A stretch of 64,000 nucleotides of DNA, from positions 4,199,501 through 4,263,500 of the forward strand of contig NZ_CP030032.1 of NCBI RefSeq assembly GCF_003258315.1. Direction: 5' to 3'. The translations under genes and the position numbers were made by a program. Below, in pieces: positions 41,814 through 51,511 of this stretch (position 1 is its first letter; the number at the start of each line of letters is the position of its first letter). This DNA is from Bradymonas sediminis (GTDB lineage Bacteria; Myxococcota_A; Bradymonadia; Bradymonadales; Bradymonadaceae). Under the pieces are notes generated by a model. That model saw only the letters and a list, made by a program, of their open reading frames with translations. It was not told where the DNA came from and made no database searches.

Positions 41814-42524
41814 TCACTCACTACCACCCTCTTCCTCCCCGGCCATCTCATCGGCATAGAGCTCATCGAGCGCCTGCAGCTCATCGGCGCTCAGGTTGGG
41901 AAGATCCTCGAGGCTCGAAAGCCCGAAGAACTCCAAAAACCGCGGCGTGGTCCCCAAAATATGCGGGCGACCGATATCGTCGAGGCGCCCGACCGTCTGC
42001 ACGAGGTCATGCTCCTCAAGGGTGCGCAGCACGCCCGAGGAGTCGACGCCGCGGATCTCCTCGATATCGGCGCGGGTGAGCGGCTGGCGGTAGGCGACGA
42101 TGGCCAGGGTCTCCAGGGCGGCGCGCGATAATTTGCGCGGCGTGGCGGCGTACATCTGGCGCACCGAGTCGCGAAACGCAGGGTTGGTGCGCAGCTGAAA
42201 CCCGCCGGCGACCTCGACCAGGTGGATGCCGCGGTGGGCGCCGCTATATTCGAGCTTCAGGTTCTCGAGCGCGCCGTTGATCAGCGGGTGATCCTCTTCG
42301 GGCAGGCATTTTAAGAGCATCGCGCGGTCGAGCCGCTCGGTGCTGGCAAGCAGCAGTGCCTCAAGCGTCGCGCGCACCCGATTAAAATCGTCGAGCCCCG
42401 GCGCCGCGGCCGACGCGCCGCCCTCAGGCGCGCTGCTCGCCGCGACGGCGCGCGCCTCCCGATTCCCGTGCGCCTCGGGGGTCGGCGAGGAGCCGGCGCG
42501 GGTTTTTGGATCGCGTTCAGCCAT
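41814..42524 (-). CDS. scpB: SMC-ScpAB complex subunit ScpB
   Basis: A regulatory subunit of the bacterial condensin complex, acting in chromosome compaction and segregation in the nucleoid. 236 residues: a disordered Ala/Pro-rich N-terminus (about 1-45), then two winged-helix domains (first around EALLLASTERLDRAMLLK, second with the conserved SRAALETLAIVAYRQPLTR). Near the end is GRPHILGTTPRFLEFFGL, the family signature. The C-terminus is acidic (ADEMAGEEEGG). Its ATG overlaps the scpA stop by one base, so the two are coupled. Confidence 0.95.
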   Translation of the reverse strand: MAERDPKTRAGSSPTPEAHGNREARAVAASSAPEGGASAAAPGLDDFNRVRATLEALLLASTERLDRAMLLKCLPEEDHPLINGALENLKLEYSGAHRGIHLVEVAGGFQLRTNPAFRDSVRQMYAATPRKLSRAALETLAIVAYRQPLTRADIEEIRGVDSSGVLRTLEEHDLVQTVGRLDDIGRPHILGTTPRFLEFFGLSSLEDLPNLSADELQALDELYADEMAGEEEGGSE

Positions 42525-43387
42525 CAGCCTGCCACCACCGTGTCGGGAAGATCGAGGGTCTGACTGACCTCCACAATATTGATGACCGCGCGCTCAATAT
42601 AGAGCTGGTCGCCGTCGATACGCGACTGCATCAACTTCACGATCTTGCGCTTGGTCATCTCCAAAAGCGCCAAGAACACCGTCACCACCCGGTAGCGGCT
42701 GAAGTCCTGCATCTGGCCGTCCGGGCGCACAAAGAGCTCCTCAAACGTCACGCGCGGGCGCTCCTGCAAGAGCGTGGCGACGTCGACCATAACGCTGCGA
42801 AGCGTGAGCTTCTCGCGGGTCATCTCGACCACCCAATTGGCGTCCGTCCCCTGTTTTTTGGCCAGGCGTTTCAGCGCGTTCACCAGGCTCGAAATCCCAA
42901 CCTCTTGCAGCAAGGGCGGGCCCGTGTCGCGGTAGTCCTCGGGGTTCGCCCGGTGCAAAAACACATCGTGCTCAAGCTTCGGCAGCGCGTCGATCTTTGA
43001 GGCCAGGATCTTAAAGCGTTGATACTCGATAAGCCGGCGCACCAGCTCCGAGCGCGGGTCCGGGCCGTCTTCTTCCTCATCGCTCTCCTCGACCGGCAGG
43101 AGCATCTTTGACTTGATATAAATCAGGTCCGCCGCCATCTCCAACCACTCCCCGCCCAATTGCAGATCGAGCGATTCGAGGTGATTGATCACGCGCAAAT
43201 ACTCCTCGGTGATCAACGCGATGGGGATATCGAAGATGTCGACCTCGTGCTTTTTGATCAGCTCGAGCAGCAGGTCCATCGGCCCTTCGAAGGCGTCGAC
43301 GCGCACCGCCAGCGGCCCCGGGCTCGAGGCGTCCGGCGTCCCACCCTTCGGGGCAGCTTTTTTGGATTTTTTCGCGTCTCTGGCCAT
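42524..43387 (-). CDS. scpA: SMC-ScpAB complex subunit ScpA
   Basis: The kleisin subunit of condensin. 287 residues: a short Lys/Ala-rich lead, then the conserved N-terminal block VDAFEGPMDLLLELIKKHEVDIFDIPIA (positions about 30-57, shown split as VDAFEGPMDLLLELI and HEVDIFDIPIA) that binds the SMC neck. WLEMAADLIYIKSKMLLP follows, and a C-terminal winged helix (FLALLEMTKRKIVKLMQS) binds the SMC head. The ATG at 43387 has GAAGTGA just upstream; a TTG at 43405 is less likely. It is first in an scpA-scpB-rluB group. Confidence 0.95.
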   Translation of the reverse strand: MARDAKKSKKAAPKGGTPDASSPGPLAVRVDAFEGPMDLLLELIKKHEVDIFDIPIALITEEYLRVINHLESLDLQLGGEWLEMAADLIYIKSKMLLPVEESDEEEDGPDPRSELVRRLIEYQRFKILASKIDALPKLEHDVFLHRANPEDYRDTGPPLLQEVGISSLVNALKRLAKKQGTDANWVVEMTREKLTLRSVMVDVATLLQERPRVTFEELFVRPDGQMQDFSRYRVVTVFLALLEMTKRKIVKLMQSRIDGDQLYIERAVINIVEVSQTLDLPDTVVAG

Positions 43388-43539
43388 ATCACTTCGGCTC
43401 AACAAATGCGGATAAGCCCGCGTAGATCCCTGTGATTATATCGCCGAACCCGGGGGGAACGCAAAAATTTAGTCTCTGCGCCCAAGCTATGCTATTTCTG
43501 GGCGCAGAATCTCCGCGCCCAGATCAGATATAGGACGTC

Positions 43540-44235
43540 GTGACGCCCCCAAAACTTTCGCAAAACCTACTCGCCACGCTCCTCCTGGGAGCGTGTCTTC
43601 TCGGCACCACCGGCTGCACCATTGGCTACCGCTACCACCATATCGACGACGCCACGCTCAGCGAGCGCGGCACCCGCGGCGACATCAAGGGCGGCGGGCA
43701 TATGGTCGAGCTGGGGCTGGTCTTAGACGTGCGCTATCTGCGCCTGGTGATGCCCTATATGGGGGCGAGCTACGAGATGGAGTTGCAGGCGAGCGACGGG
43801 GCGCAGGTGGCGCAGAGCACCATGATCGAGAAGCGCGGCTTTCGCCTCGATGTGCCGGCCCTGAGCATCTGGAACGGCAAAACAGGATGGGGGCCCGGGT
43901 ACCCGGGCATCATGAAGCATCGCCAGAGCGTGGAGATATGGCTGAGCGCCACCGGGCGCGTGGACGACCCGCTGCTCGGCTTTGCCGACCTCGGCCTGGT
44001 CTATTATCACCACGACCTGGTCGCGGTGCGCGCTTTTGGCGGCTGGGGCGGCGCGCCATTCAAGCAAACCAGCAGCACCTACGGGCTCGAGAATCGACGC
44101 CCGGAGTTCTGGAAGACCAGCGCCACCGGCCCCACCGGCGGCGTCGAGCTCACCATCGGCGCCGGCGAGCAGGCCCTGGACTTTATTATGTACTTTCTGG
44201 GGACCCAGAAGAAGATCGAAGACAAGATGCGCTGA
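43540..44235 (+). CDS. Lipoprotein of unknown function
   Basis: A 231-residue predicted lipoprotein with a GTG start at 43540 and TAGGA 4-5 bases upstream. Signal segment LLATLLLGACLLGTTGC, with the lipidated Cys near residue 26. The mature part looks like a beta-barrel or beta-sandwich: strands MVELGLVLDVRYLRLVMPY, VPALSIWNGKTGWGPGYPG, VEIWLSATGR, LGLVYYHHDLVAVRAFGGW. An ending VELTIGAGEQALDFIMYF is typical of envelope proteins that assemble strands. No family recognised. It is convergent with the HD hydrolase gene, 14 bp away, and a TATGCTATTTC promoter-like box lies about 45 bp upstream. Confidence 0.75.
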   Translation: MTPPKLSQNLLATLLLGACLLGTTGCTIGYRYHHIDDATLSERGTRGDIKGGGHMVELGLVLDVRYLRLVMPYMGASYEMELQASDGAQVAQSTMIEKRGFRLDVPALSIWNGKTGWGPGYPGIMKHRQSVEIWLSATGRVDDPLLGFADLGLVYYHHDLVAVRAFGGWGGAPFKQTSSTYGLENRRPEFWKTSATGPTGGVELTIGAGEQALDFIMYFLGTQKKIEDKMR

Positions 44236-44249
44236 CCCACACGCGCACC

Positions 44250-45596
44250 TCAGCCGGCATACACCGGCTCCAGGACCAGGCGATCCCGCAGCTCCGCGGG
44301 CACACATAACCGCACAATCTTATAAGAATCTCGCCCGAGCAGATGCACCATATCGCTGCGCTGCTCGATGGGCGCCGCGCGCCCGTCCGGGTCGACGATC
44401 GGGATATGCGCCCCGATATCGCCGTGGCGCGGGTCATAGGGCTTATATGGGGTGTCATAGGCGTGGTCGGTGAGCACGAAATACTCCGGGTCTAAGCCCA
44501 TCTCACGGGCCAACTCCCCGGCGCGGTCCAAGATGCGCGCGATCCACACCGGGTCCGAAATCCCCAGGTCGATCGTCTTATAGAGCTCGCGGTCGAGCAG
44601 CCCCGCCGACAGGCGCGACAAGATCGGATCGGCGTCATTTCGCCACTGCTTCAACGCGATCCAGATATCGGTGTCATCCAGCGAAATAAACGCCTCGGTC
44701 CCCAGCCGCTCCCCCGCCAGCAAGCTCGCCAGGCCCGGGCTGAGCGCCGCGCTAAACGCATAGCCCTCGCGCAGCAACGCGGTCGCCCGCGCCACCACGG
44801 CCTCGAGCATCTTATCGGCCGCGCGCACCGCCTTATGCAGATAGACCTGCTTAAACATATGAAAGCGCGCCATCAAATACCCCTCGACCGCCTCGCGCGC
44901 CCGATAACTCACCGCCAGGCGCCGGCTCAACGGCGACGCACCCCCGTCGCTCTCATAGGTCTGGAGCATCGTCAGGATGCGCTCAAAATCGTAGAGCCCG
45001 ATCTTCACCCCGGTCGCCACGCCGTCGCGCTGGATATAATCAAGCCGGTCCGCGTCGAGCTGGCTCGACACGATATCCAGCAGCACATGCTTCTCGGGCG
45101 GAAACTCGCTGCGCGGCCCAAAATAACTGGCCACCGTCGCCGGCAAATCCGGGTCATACTCGGCCAGGATCGGATAGATATCGCCCGCCGGGTCACAGAC
45201 AAGCTGCGCGCTATAATTCTCGTGATGAATCAGCGTCACATTCTCAATCGCGTGGCTAAACGGCCCATGCCCCACATCGTGGAGCAGCGCGGCGCACAGA
45301 ACCTCCATGCGCTCCGCCTCCCCAAACCCGTGGTCAAGGGCGTCGAACATGCGCCGCGCCACATGCGCCACGCCAATGCTATGGCCAAAACGCGTGTGCT
45401 CCGCCCCGTGGTACACAAGATTCGCGAACCCAAGCTGGCGAATCCGGCGCAGGCGCTGAAAGGTGCGCGAGCGGATCAGACGAAAGAGCGTCGCCTCCAC
45501 CGGGTCATCGAGATCAAAGGCGATGATATTATGAACCGGGTCACGAAAAATCTTCGGCCGCGAGGGCGTCGATCGTTTTGTGTTGTTGTCGAGCAT
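44250..45596 (-). CDS. HD-domain phosphohydrolase (dGTPase/SAMHD1-like)
   Basis: A metal-dependent phosphohydrolase of the HD superfamily, related to dNTP triphosphohydrolases. 448 residues; motifs in order: RDPVHNIIAFD near the start, the HD motif EHTRFGHSIGVAHVARR, LCAALLHDVGHGPFSH (HD doublet near residue 105), LIHHENYSAQ, and QLDADRLDYIQRDG (distal Asp). This order matches the YwfO/SAMHD1 branch. The substrate (dNTP or another nucleotide) is not shown by sequence. ATG 45596 has GAAGAAAG upstream; a TTG at 45635 would add 13 residues. It is 53 bp from the methyltransferase gene on the same strand. Confidence 0.9.
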   Translation of the reverse strand: MLDNNTKRSTPSRPKIFRDPVHNIIAFDLDDPVEATLFRLIRSRTFQRLRRIRQLGFANLVYHGAEHTRFGHSIGVAHVARRMFDALDHGFGEAERMEVLCAALLHDVGHGPFSHAIENVTLIHHENYSAQLVCDPAGDIYPILAEYDPDLPATVASYFGPRSEFPPEKHVLLDIVSSQLDADRLDYIQRDGVATGVKIGLYDFERILTMLQTYESDGGASPLSRRLAVSYRAREAVEGYLMARFHMFKQVYLHKAVRAADKMLEAVVARATALLREGYAFSAALSPGLASLLAGERLGTEAFISLDDTDIWIALKQWRNDADPILSRLSAGLLDRELYKTIDLGISDPVWIARILDRAGELAREMGLDPEYFVLTDHAYDTPYKPYDPRHGDIGAHIPIVDPDGRAAPIEQRSDMVHLLGRDSYKIVRLCVPAELRDRLVLEPVYAG

Positions 45597-45648
45597 ATCT
45601 TTCTTCGTATCTTTCAAGCGCGTTCCACAGGGCAAAGTTATCGTGGGA

Positions 45649-47382
45649 TTAGCCCCCCTGGGGGACCTCTTCGAGGATCGCCCGCGGCAGGCGCATCATC
45701 GCAAGAAATTGGCCCGGCACGGGGGCGGACTTCCACTTTTGATCGACCTTCGCCCCCACGCAATGCAGGGCGAGGCGGTCGAGATAGGCGTGGCGCTCGG
45801 CCAGGTGATTGGCGTTGCGGTCGCCGAAGTCCGGGTCGCCGAGCACCGGGTGATTCCAGGCCCGAAAGCGCCGGCGAATTTGCGCGTCGTCGAGGGTCTC
45901 GGCGTGGATGCGCACCACCGAATTGCCCTGCACCTTGCGAAGTCGCTCGATCTTCACCTGCTCCTGGGTCGCGCCGTTCTTCTCGGCGGCGCGCGCCTTT
46001 TTGGAGCGGTCGAAGGGCAAAAAGCCCTGCCCCGGCACCGTGCCCGCGACGACCGCGATCCACACACTCTCATCGACCTTATCGGGCAGCGCCGACGGCC
46101 CCGAAACACCCGGCGAAAACCGGCGCCCCTTGAGCGACTGATAGGCGCGCTCATACGACGGCGTGGTCGCTTCACCCGTGCGTTTGAGGACGACCAGCGT
46201 CTCGACCTGGTCGGTCTGCGGCATAAAATCGAAGGCCTCGACGCGCTCGACCGCGAACCCCTGGTCTTGCAGGCGGTCCAGGTCGCGGGCGAGGGTCTCG
46301 GGCTCACAGGAGAGGTAGAAGACGACCTCTGCGCCCACCTCGGCCACCGACGCGACGGCCTGGGGCGACATGCCCGCGCGCGCCGGGTTGGTGATGATCG
46401 ACACCGCGGTGCCCTGCGGAAGCGCCGCGACGCGCTCCTGAATCCAGGCGACCGCGTCGTGGTCATCGGCGGCCAAAAACTGCCCGCGAAGCCCGGCCTT
46501 TTCGGCGTTCAGCTTGGCCTCTTCGATCGCGGATTCGGAGATATCGAAGCCAAGAATATCCGAGAATCCCGCGCCCTCAGCGGCCATCTCTGCCAGCGCG
46601 ATCGCGTGGGTGCCGACGCCGCAATAAAGGTCGACGAGCACGCCATTGTCGACCATCGCGGGGCGAATCGCAGGATAGACCGCCTCGAGCTGCTCGAGGT
46701 TCACCTGGAAGAACGCGGTCGGCGGCACGGCCAACTCGGCGATCTTCGCCTCGCCCTCGCCCGCGATCTTCAACCCAAAGCTCAAGCAGGCGTCGCCGCC
46801 AATTACGCGCTGCTCGCCGGACAAAACCGACTGATTTCGCTCCGCCGAAATATTGAGGTGCAGCGCCACGTTTAGCCCTTCCAATCGGGACTCAAGCTCG
46901 CCAAATAGTGCGAGCGCGGCCGCCTCGATGGACTTGATTTCATCGGCCTTAGACGCCGACCCGGCCAGCGTGATCATCACGGCCTCCGAGCCCCCTTTGG
47001 CCGGACGCCCGGCGGTGCAACGCACATCGACAAAGCGGGCAAACGCGCGCAGCCCTTCGTTGGCGAAGAGCAGCGGGCGCAGGGTCGCCAGCGCCGCCTC
47101 GATTTGAGGATGATGCGCAGCGCAGCTCTGAACGGCGACGACGTCGCGCCCCTGTTCTTCGTAAAACCCCAGCAGGGCCTGGGCGTGCGCGGCCGTTGAG
47201 TCGACCACCATGCGCGCACGATTTCGGTAGCCGCTTTGGCGCGCTGATGCTAGAACCGCTGCGACCTCCACGCCTTCGAGGCGAGGATGCGCGGCAAACG
47301 CCCGCTCGACTCGCTCTTTTTTGGCGACAAGTTGGGCATCATAAGGTGTGTCCTGAAGAGGGCAGCTGGGGCAATCCGACAT
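45649..47382 (-). CDS. TrmA-family rRNA (uracil-C5)-methyltransferase fused to an RluA-like C-terminal fragment
   Basis: A 577-residue fusion. Part 1 (about 1-400) is a TrmA/RlmC/RlmD-type enzyme: N-terminal CPSCPLQDTPYDAQLVAKK, SAM-binding DLYCGVGTHAIAL near 250, NPARAG near 330 (usually DPPR.G) and YLSCEPETLARDL near 355 with the nucleophilic Cys. Part 2 (about 430-577) resembles the C-terminal half of RluA pseudouridine synthases: WIAVVAGTVPGQGF, then DAQIRRRFRAWNHPVLGDPDFGD and LDRLALHCVGAKV. The RluA catalytic RLD motif is absent, so part 2 probably binds RNA and does not catalyse. ATG 47382 starts just before the Cys cluster. It may be a new fusion; the rRNA target is not known. Confidence 0.88.
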   Translation of the reverse strand: MSDCPSCPLQDTPYDAQLVAKKERVERAFAAHPRLEGVEVAAVLASARQSGYRNRARMVVDSTAAHAQALLGFYEEQGRDVVAVQSCAAHHPQIEAALATLRPLLFANEGLRAFARFVDVRCTAGRPAKGGSEAVMITLAGSASKADEIKSIEAAALALFGELESRLEGLNVALHLNISAERNQSVLSGEQRVIGGDACLSFGLKIAGEGEAKIAELAVPPTAFFQVNLEQLEAVYPAIRPAMVDNGVLVDLYCGVGTHAIALAEMAAEGAGFSDILGFDISESAIEEAKLNAEKAGLRGQFLAADDHDAVAWIQERVAALPQGTAVSIITNPARAGMSPQAVASVAEVGAEVVFYLSCEPETLARDLDRLQDQGFAVERVEAFDFMPQTDQVETLVVLKRTGEATTPSYERAYQSLKGRRFSPGVSGPSALPDKVDESVWIAVVAGTVPGQGFLPFDRSKKARAAEKNGATQEQVKIERLRKVQGNSVVRIHAETLDDAQIRRRFRAWNHPVLGDPDFGDRNANHLAERHAYLDRLALHCVGAKVDQKWKSAPVPGQFLAMMRLPRAILEEVPQGG

Positions 47383-47585
47383 TATATTTTGTCCGAGATG
47401 AAGTTGGGTATTAAGTAGCACTCGCAAGCGTGGCCAGAACGCACGGGGCGCTGAATTATTTCATTTCCTGCCTATCACACGGCACGAATCCGGCGCAGCA
47501 CCCCCGATTAGCCCGAATTAGCACAGTCTGCACGCATAGAATACGCGGCACACGCAAAAATGACGCAACGATAAGGAAGCAAACT

Positions 47586-47984
47586 ATGAGCAAATTGAGC
47601 CCAGAAGCCCTAAATAAGATCCGCGAAGACCTCCAAAAACGCCGCGATGAGCTGGTCGGCGAGAGCCTGTCGACCCAGAGCGATATTCGCGAGGCCGACG
47701 CCACCCGCGGCGGGCGCGACTCCCTCGACGAGTCCTCCACCGAGCAGGGAATCTCGGCGCAGATCCGCCTGGCCGACCGCGACCGCAAGCTCATCCGCAA
47801 GATCGACGACGCCCTGGAGCGCCTCGACAGCGAAGATTACGGCGAGTGCGAGGAATGCGAAGAGCCCATCAATGAGCGCCGCCTCATCGTTCGCCCCATG
47901 GCCACGCTCTGCATCGACTGCAAGGAAGAGCAGGAGCGCCAGGAGGCCCGCAATAAGATTCGCCCCGGACTTATCGACGAGTAA
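47586..47984 (+). CDS. DksA/TraR-type zinc-finger transcription factor
   Basis: A predicted RNA-polymerase secondary-channel regulator acting with ppGpp. 132 residues: a helical hairpin (about 1-80, LRDLQKRRDELVGE-like N-helix and QIRLADRDRKLIRKIDDALERL C-helix) with an acidic tip DSLDESSTEQ. A four-Cys zinc finger follows, CEECEEPIN near 87 and LCIDCKEEQE near 108. The tip has Asp residues where DksA places its catalytic-like D and A/S. The ATG has AAGGAAG 7 bases upstream. It is monocistronic in a 160-bp-spaced region before clpX. Confidence 0.9.
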   Translation: MSKLSPEALNKIREDLQKRRDELVGESLSTQSDIREADATRGGRDSLDESSTEQGISAQIRLADRDRKLIRKIDDALERLDSEDYGECEECEEPINERRLIVRPMATLCIDCKEEQERQEARNKIRPGLIDE

Positions 47985-48254
47985 TTCGTCACCGGGCTTG
48001 ATTCTTGGCGCTATTTCCATTCAACTTCGGACATCGAAATGAATCGATTCTGGAAGTCGCAAATTGGGATCGTTTTTCCCGACGCCCGATTCGTTGATGG
48101 TTGGAGTAAATAGACGCCCCCGTTGGTTTAGTATATGGATCGAGCCTTTCGAAGACGCACGGTTTCCGAGTAAACCGCGTTCTTTATAAACTAGAAAACT
48201 CCGGCTGATTCCAAAGCGATCAGCCAGTTTTAACTTTTCAAAATACGAGTCGAG
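47985..48254. other. 270-bp noncoding leader region upstream of clpX
   Basis: No ORF is supported. The region is AT-richer than average and contains one terminator-like hairpin (48202-48231) just before clpX. Confidence 0.55.
48202..48231 (+). terminator. Terminator-like hairpin in the clpX leader
   Basis: GGCTGAT (48202-48208) pairs with ATCAGCC (48219-48225) and is followed by AGTTTTAACTTTTC. It lies only 24 bp before the clpX start codon, so it could be a terminator for an upstream short transcript, an attenuator or an RNA element controlling clpX. Confidence 0.5.
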
Positions 48255-49526
<1,272 letters not shown>

Positions 49527-49532
49527 TTCACC

Positions 49533-49595
49533 AATTCACGCGTCAGACTCTTCGCGCCCCGCGGCGCTTTGGTCTGGCGCGTGAATTGTCTTTTG
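49533..49595 (+). terminator. Long stem-loop terminator after clpX
   Basis: A 16-bp stem (49533-49548 with 49572-49587, one wobble pair) encloses a second small hairpin (GCGCC/GGCGC) and runs into GTCTTTTG. It starts 7 bases after the clpX stop. Confidence 0.8.
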
Positions 49596-49749
49596 ACCGC
49601 GGCTCGTGATAATACGAACCCACGGATAGCGCTTCGAGCATCCTTTTAATTTTTTGGTGGGCATGCCGCCTCGAAATGCCGGTATTTTTCGACGTGATGC
49701 CATAAGTAATTGATATACTGCACAGTTTGGATCGCCCGTGAAGTCGACA

Positions 49750-50424
49750 ATGCATACAAAACTCAATAAAAATCGTCTCCGGATGCCTTTCAAACCCCAG
49801 AACGCCCGGCTGTTCTCAAGCACCTTGCTGATCGTGGGCCTGTCGGTCACCAGCCTCAGCGCCATCGGTTGCGGCGGGGACCAGGGCGACAAAGCGGCCC
49901 AGGACACCAAGACCAAAACCAACGCTCAACACCGCCCCGACGGGCCGGCCGGCGAGCGCCATCGCTTTAACTCCCTCAACAACACGGGCCTTCAGGTCGA
50001 GACCGCCGACCTCAACGAGGACGGAAAGCCCGACCAATTCACCTATCGAAACGCCAAGGGCATCGTGCGCGTCGAGCGCGATATGAACTTCGATGGCCAG
50101 ATCGATATCTGGCAATATTTCGACGCCACCGGCGAGCTTATCGAAGAAGAGATGGACCTCGACTACGATAATAAGATCGACCTGGTCGCTTATTATAAAG
50201 ACGGCATCGTCGCCAAGAAGTCGATGTCGGTGGGCTTCGACGGCGCGTTCACCATCGAGAAATTCTACGACAGCGAGGGCAACCTGCTGCGGGTTGAGCG
50301 CGACCAGGACAACGACGGCGTCACCGACCTGTGGGAGTATTACGACAAAGACGGCAAACGCGAACGAGTGGGCTGGGACACCGACGGAGACGGCACTCCC
50401 GACGAGTTTGACCAACTCCCCTAA
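49750..50424 (+). CDS. Exported protein with Ca-binding (thrombospondin-3-like) repeats
   Basis: A 224-residue predicted lipoprotein or secreted protein. The signal segment LLIVGLSVTSLSAIGC ends at a Cys near residue 41. The mature part has Asp-rich repeats: ADLNEDGKPDQF, RDMNFDGQIDIW, MDLDYDNKIDLV, DQDNDGVTDLWEYYD and DTDGDGTPDEFD, all of the DxDxDG type that binds calcium. Between them are EEEMDLDY and other beta-like strands. ATG 49750 is used; GTG 49738 or ATG 49783 are possible. Function unknown; it may be an envelope or adhesion component. Confidence 0.75.
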   Translation: MHTKLNKNRLRMPFKPQNARLFSSTLLIVGLSVTSLSAIGCGGDQGDKAAQDTKTKTNAQHRPDGPAGERHRFNSLNNTGLQVETADLNEDGKPDQFTYRNAKGIVRVERDMNFDGQIDIWQYFDATGELIEEEMDLDYDNKIDLVAYYKDGIVAKKSMSVGFDGAFTIEKFYDSEGNLLRVERDQDNDGVTDLWEYYDKDGKRERVGWDTDGDGTPDEFDQLP

Positions 50425-50526
50425 CCCGAATCACTGCCGGGACGCCGCGCCCTGCGCCGCGCCCTGGCGGCCTTTAAAAATCACACGCGCGTACACCACG
50501 ACGTATTACTTTGACGTATCAATCTC

Positions 50527-51504
50527 ATGTATAAAATTGAGCAGGTGTTGGTCCCGGTTGACTTCTCAGCCTTCAGTCGCGCTGCGTTGGCCTTCGCGCG
50601 AACCAGCGCCGACACCCCGCCGCGCATTCACCTCGCCCATATTTTGGAGCCCTGGCGCCCCTATCTTCGGCGCGCGTTTTTCCCCTACGCCGCCCTGGGC
50701 GAAGACGACGTTGAGTTCGAGCAAGAGCTGCTCGACGAGGCGCGCGACGCCCTGCTCGAACACCTCGACGTCGACCTCGACAAGCAGAAATACATCGCGA
50801 ACCTGACCCTTGAATACGGAAATATCAAGGACGACCTCAGCGCCCGCGTGCGCAGCGTTGGCCCCGACCTGGTGGTCATGGGCGCCTTCGGCGAGGGCGG
50901 GGTGCAGCCCTATATGCTCGGCTCGAGCGCCGAAAAACTGCTGCGCGCCGTGCAATGCCCGACGCTGCTGGTGCGCAATTTCGAGCTCGCCCCGCGCGTC
51001 AAACATATCGTGGTCGCCGTGGATTTGAGCCCCAATAGCGTCGATATCGTCGCCCACGCCCTGGGCTTCGCCCTCCACGTCGGCGCGACCCTCGAGCTGG
51101 TCTACGCCCTGCCTGACCCGCTCACCCACGACACCAATAAATTGCTCGCGCGCACCCTCGAATTTAACCCCAACAGAGTCCTGGAGCGCTCGCGCTCGCG
51201 CATCGAGGCGCTCTTCGACCGTATGGTCGACCAGGTCGAGGTTAACTTCCCGGATATCGAGCACGCACAGGAACTGCTGTCGGCGCGAAAGGTCGTCGTG
51301 GGCGACCCGGCCACCGCGCTGGTCAAGCACGCCGACGCGGTCAACGCCGACCTCATCGTCGTCGGCGCGCATAACACCGCCACCTCGACCAACCGCCAGC
51401 TCGGCCGCGTCGCCTGGACGGTCGCGCGCAGCGCGCCCACCCACGTCATGGTGGTCCCGCCCCAGCACGCGGTTTCGCTGTTAGATAGCGACGATAACTC
51501 CTAA
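50527..51504 (+). CDS. Tandem universal stress protein (two UspA domains)
   Basis: A 325-residue cytoplasmic protein made of two USP domains. Domain 1 (about 1-155): VLVPVDFSAFSRAALAFA and the ATP-binding motif GAFGEGGVQPYMLGSSAEKLLR (G-2x-G-9x-G-S form). Domain 2 (about 160-312): HIVVAVDLSPNSVDIVAHAL, then VVGAHNTATSTNRQLGRVAWTVAR near the end. Domain 1 keeps the ATP-binding spacing; domain 2 is looser. USPs bind ATP or other nucleotides and raise survival under stress. It is alone and converges with the pyroglutamyl peptidase gene. Confidence 0.93.
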   Translation: MYKIEQVLVPVDFSAFSRAALAFARTSADTPPRIHLAHILEPWRPYLRRAFFPYAALGEDDVEFEQELLDEARDALLEHLDVDLDKQKYIANLTLEYGNIKDDLSARVRSVGPDLVVMGAFGEGGVQPYMLGSSAEKLLRAVQCPTLLVRNFELAPRVKHIVVAVDLSPNSVDIVAHALGFALHVGATLELVYALPDPLTHDTNKLLARTLEFNPNRVLERSRSRIEALFDRMVDQVEVNFPDIEHAQELLSARKVVVGDPATALVKHADAVNADLIVVGAHNTATSTNRQLGRVAWTVARSAPTHVMVVPPQHAVSLLDSDDNS

Positions 51505-51511
51505 GCCGCCC

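Noticed and set aside
44835-46133. Plus-strand frame of 432 residues opposite the HD hydrolase and methyltransferase genes
   Set aside because: It spans two real minus-strand genes, is His/Arg-rich and lacks any start signal or known motif.
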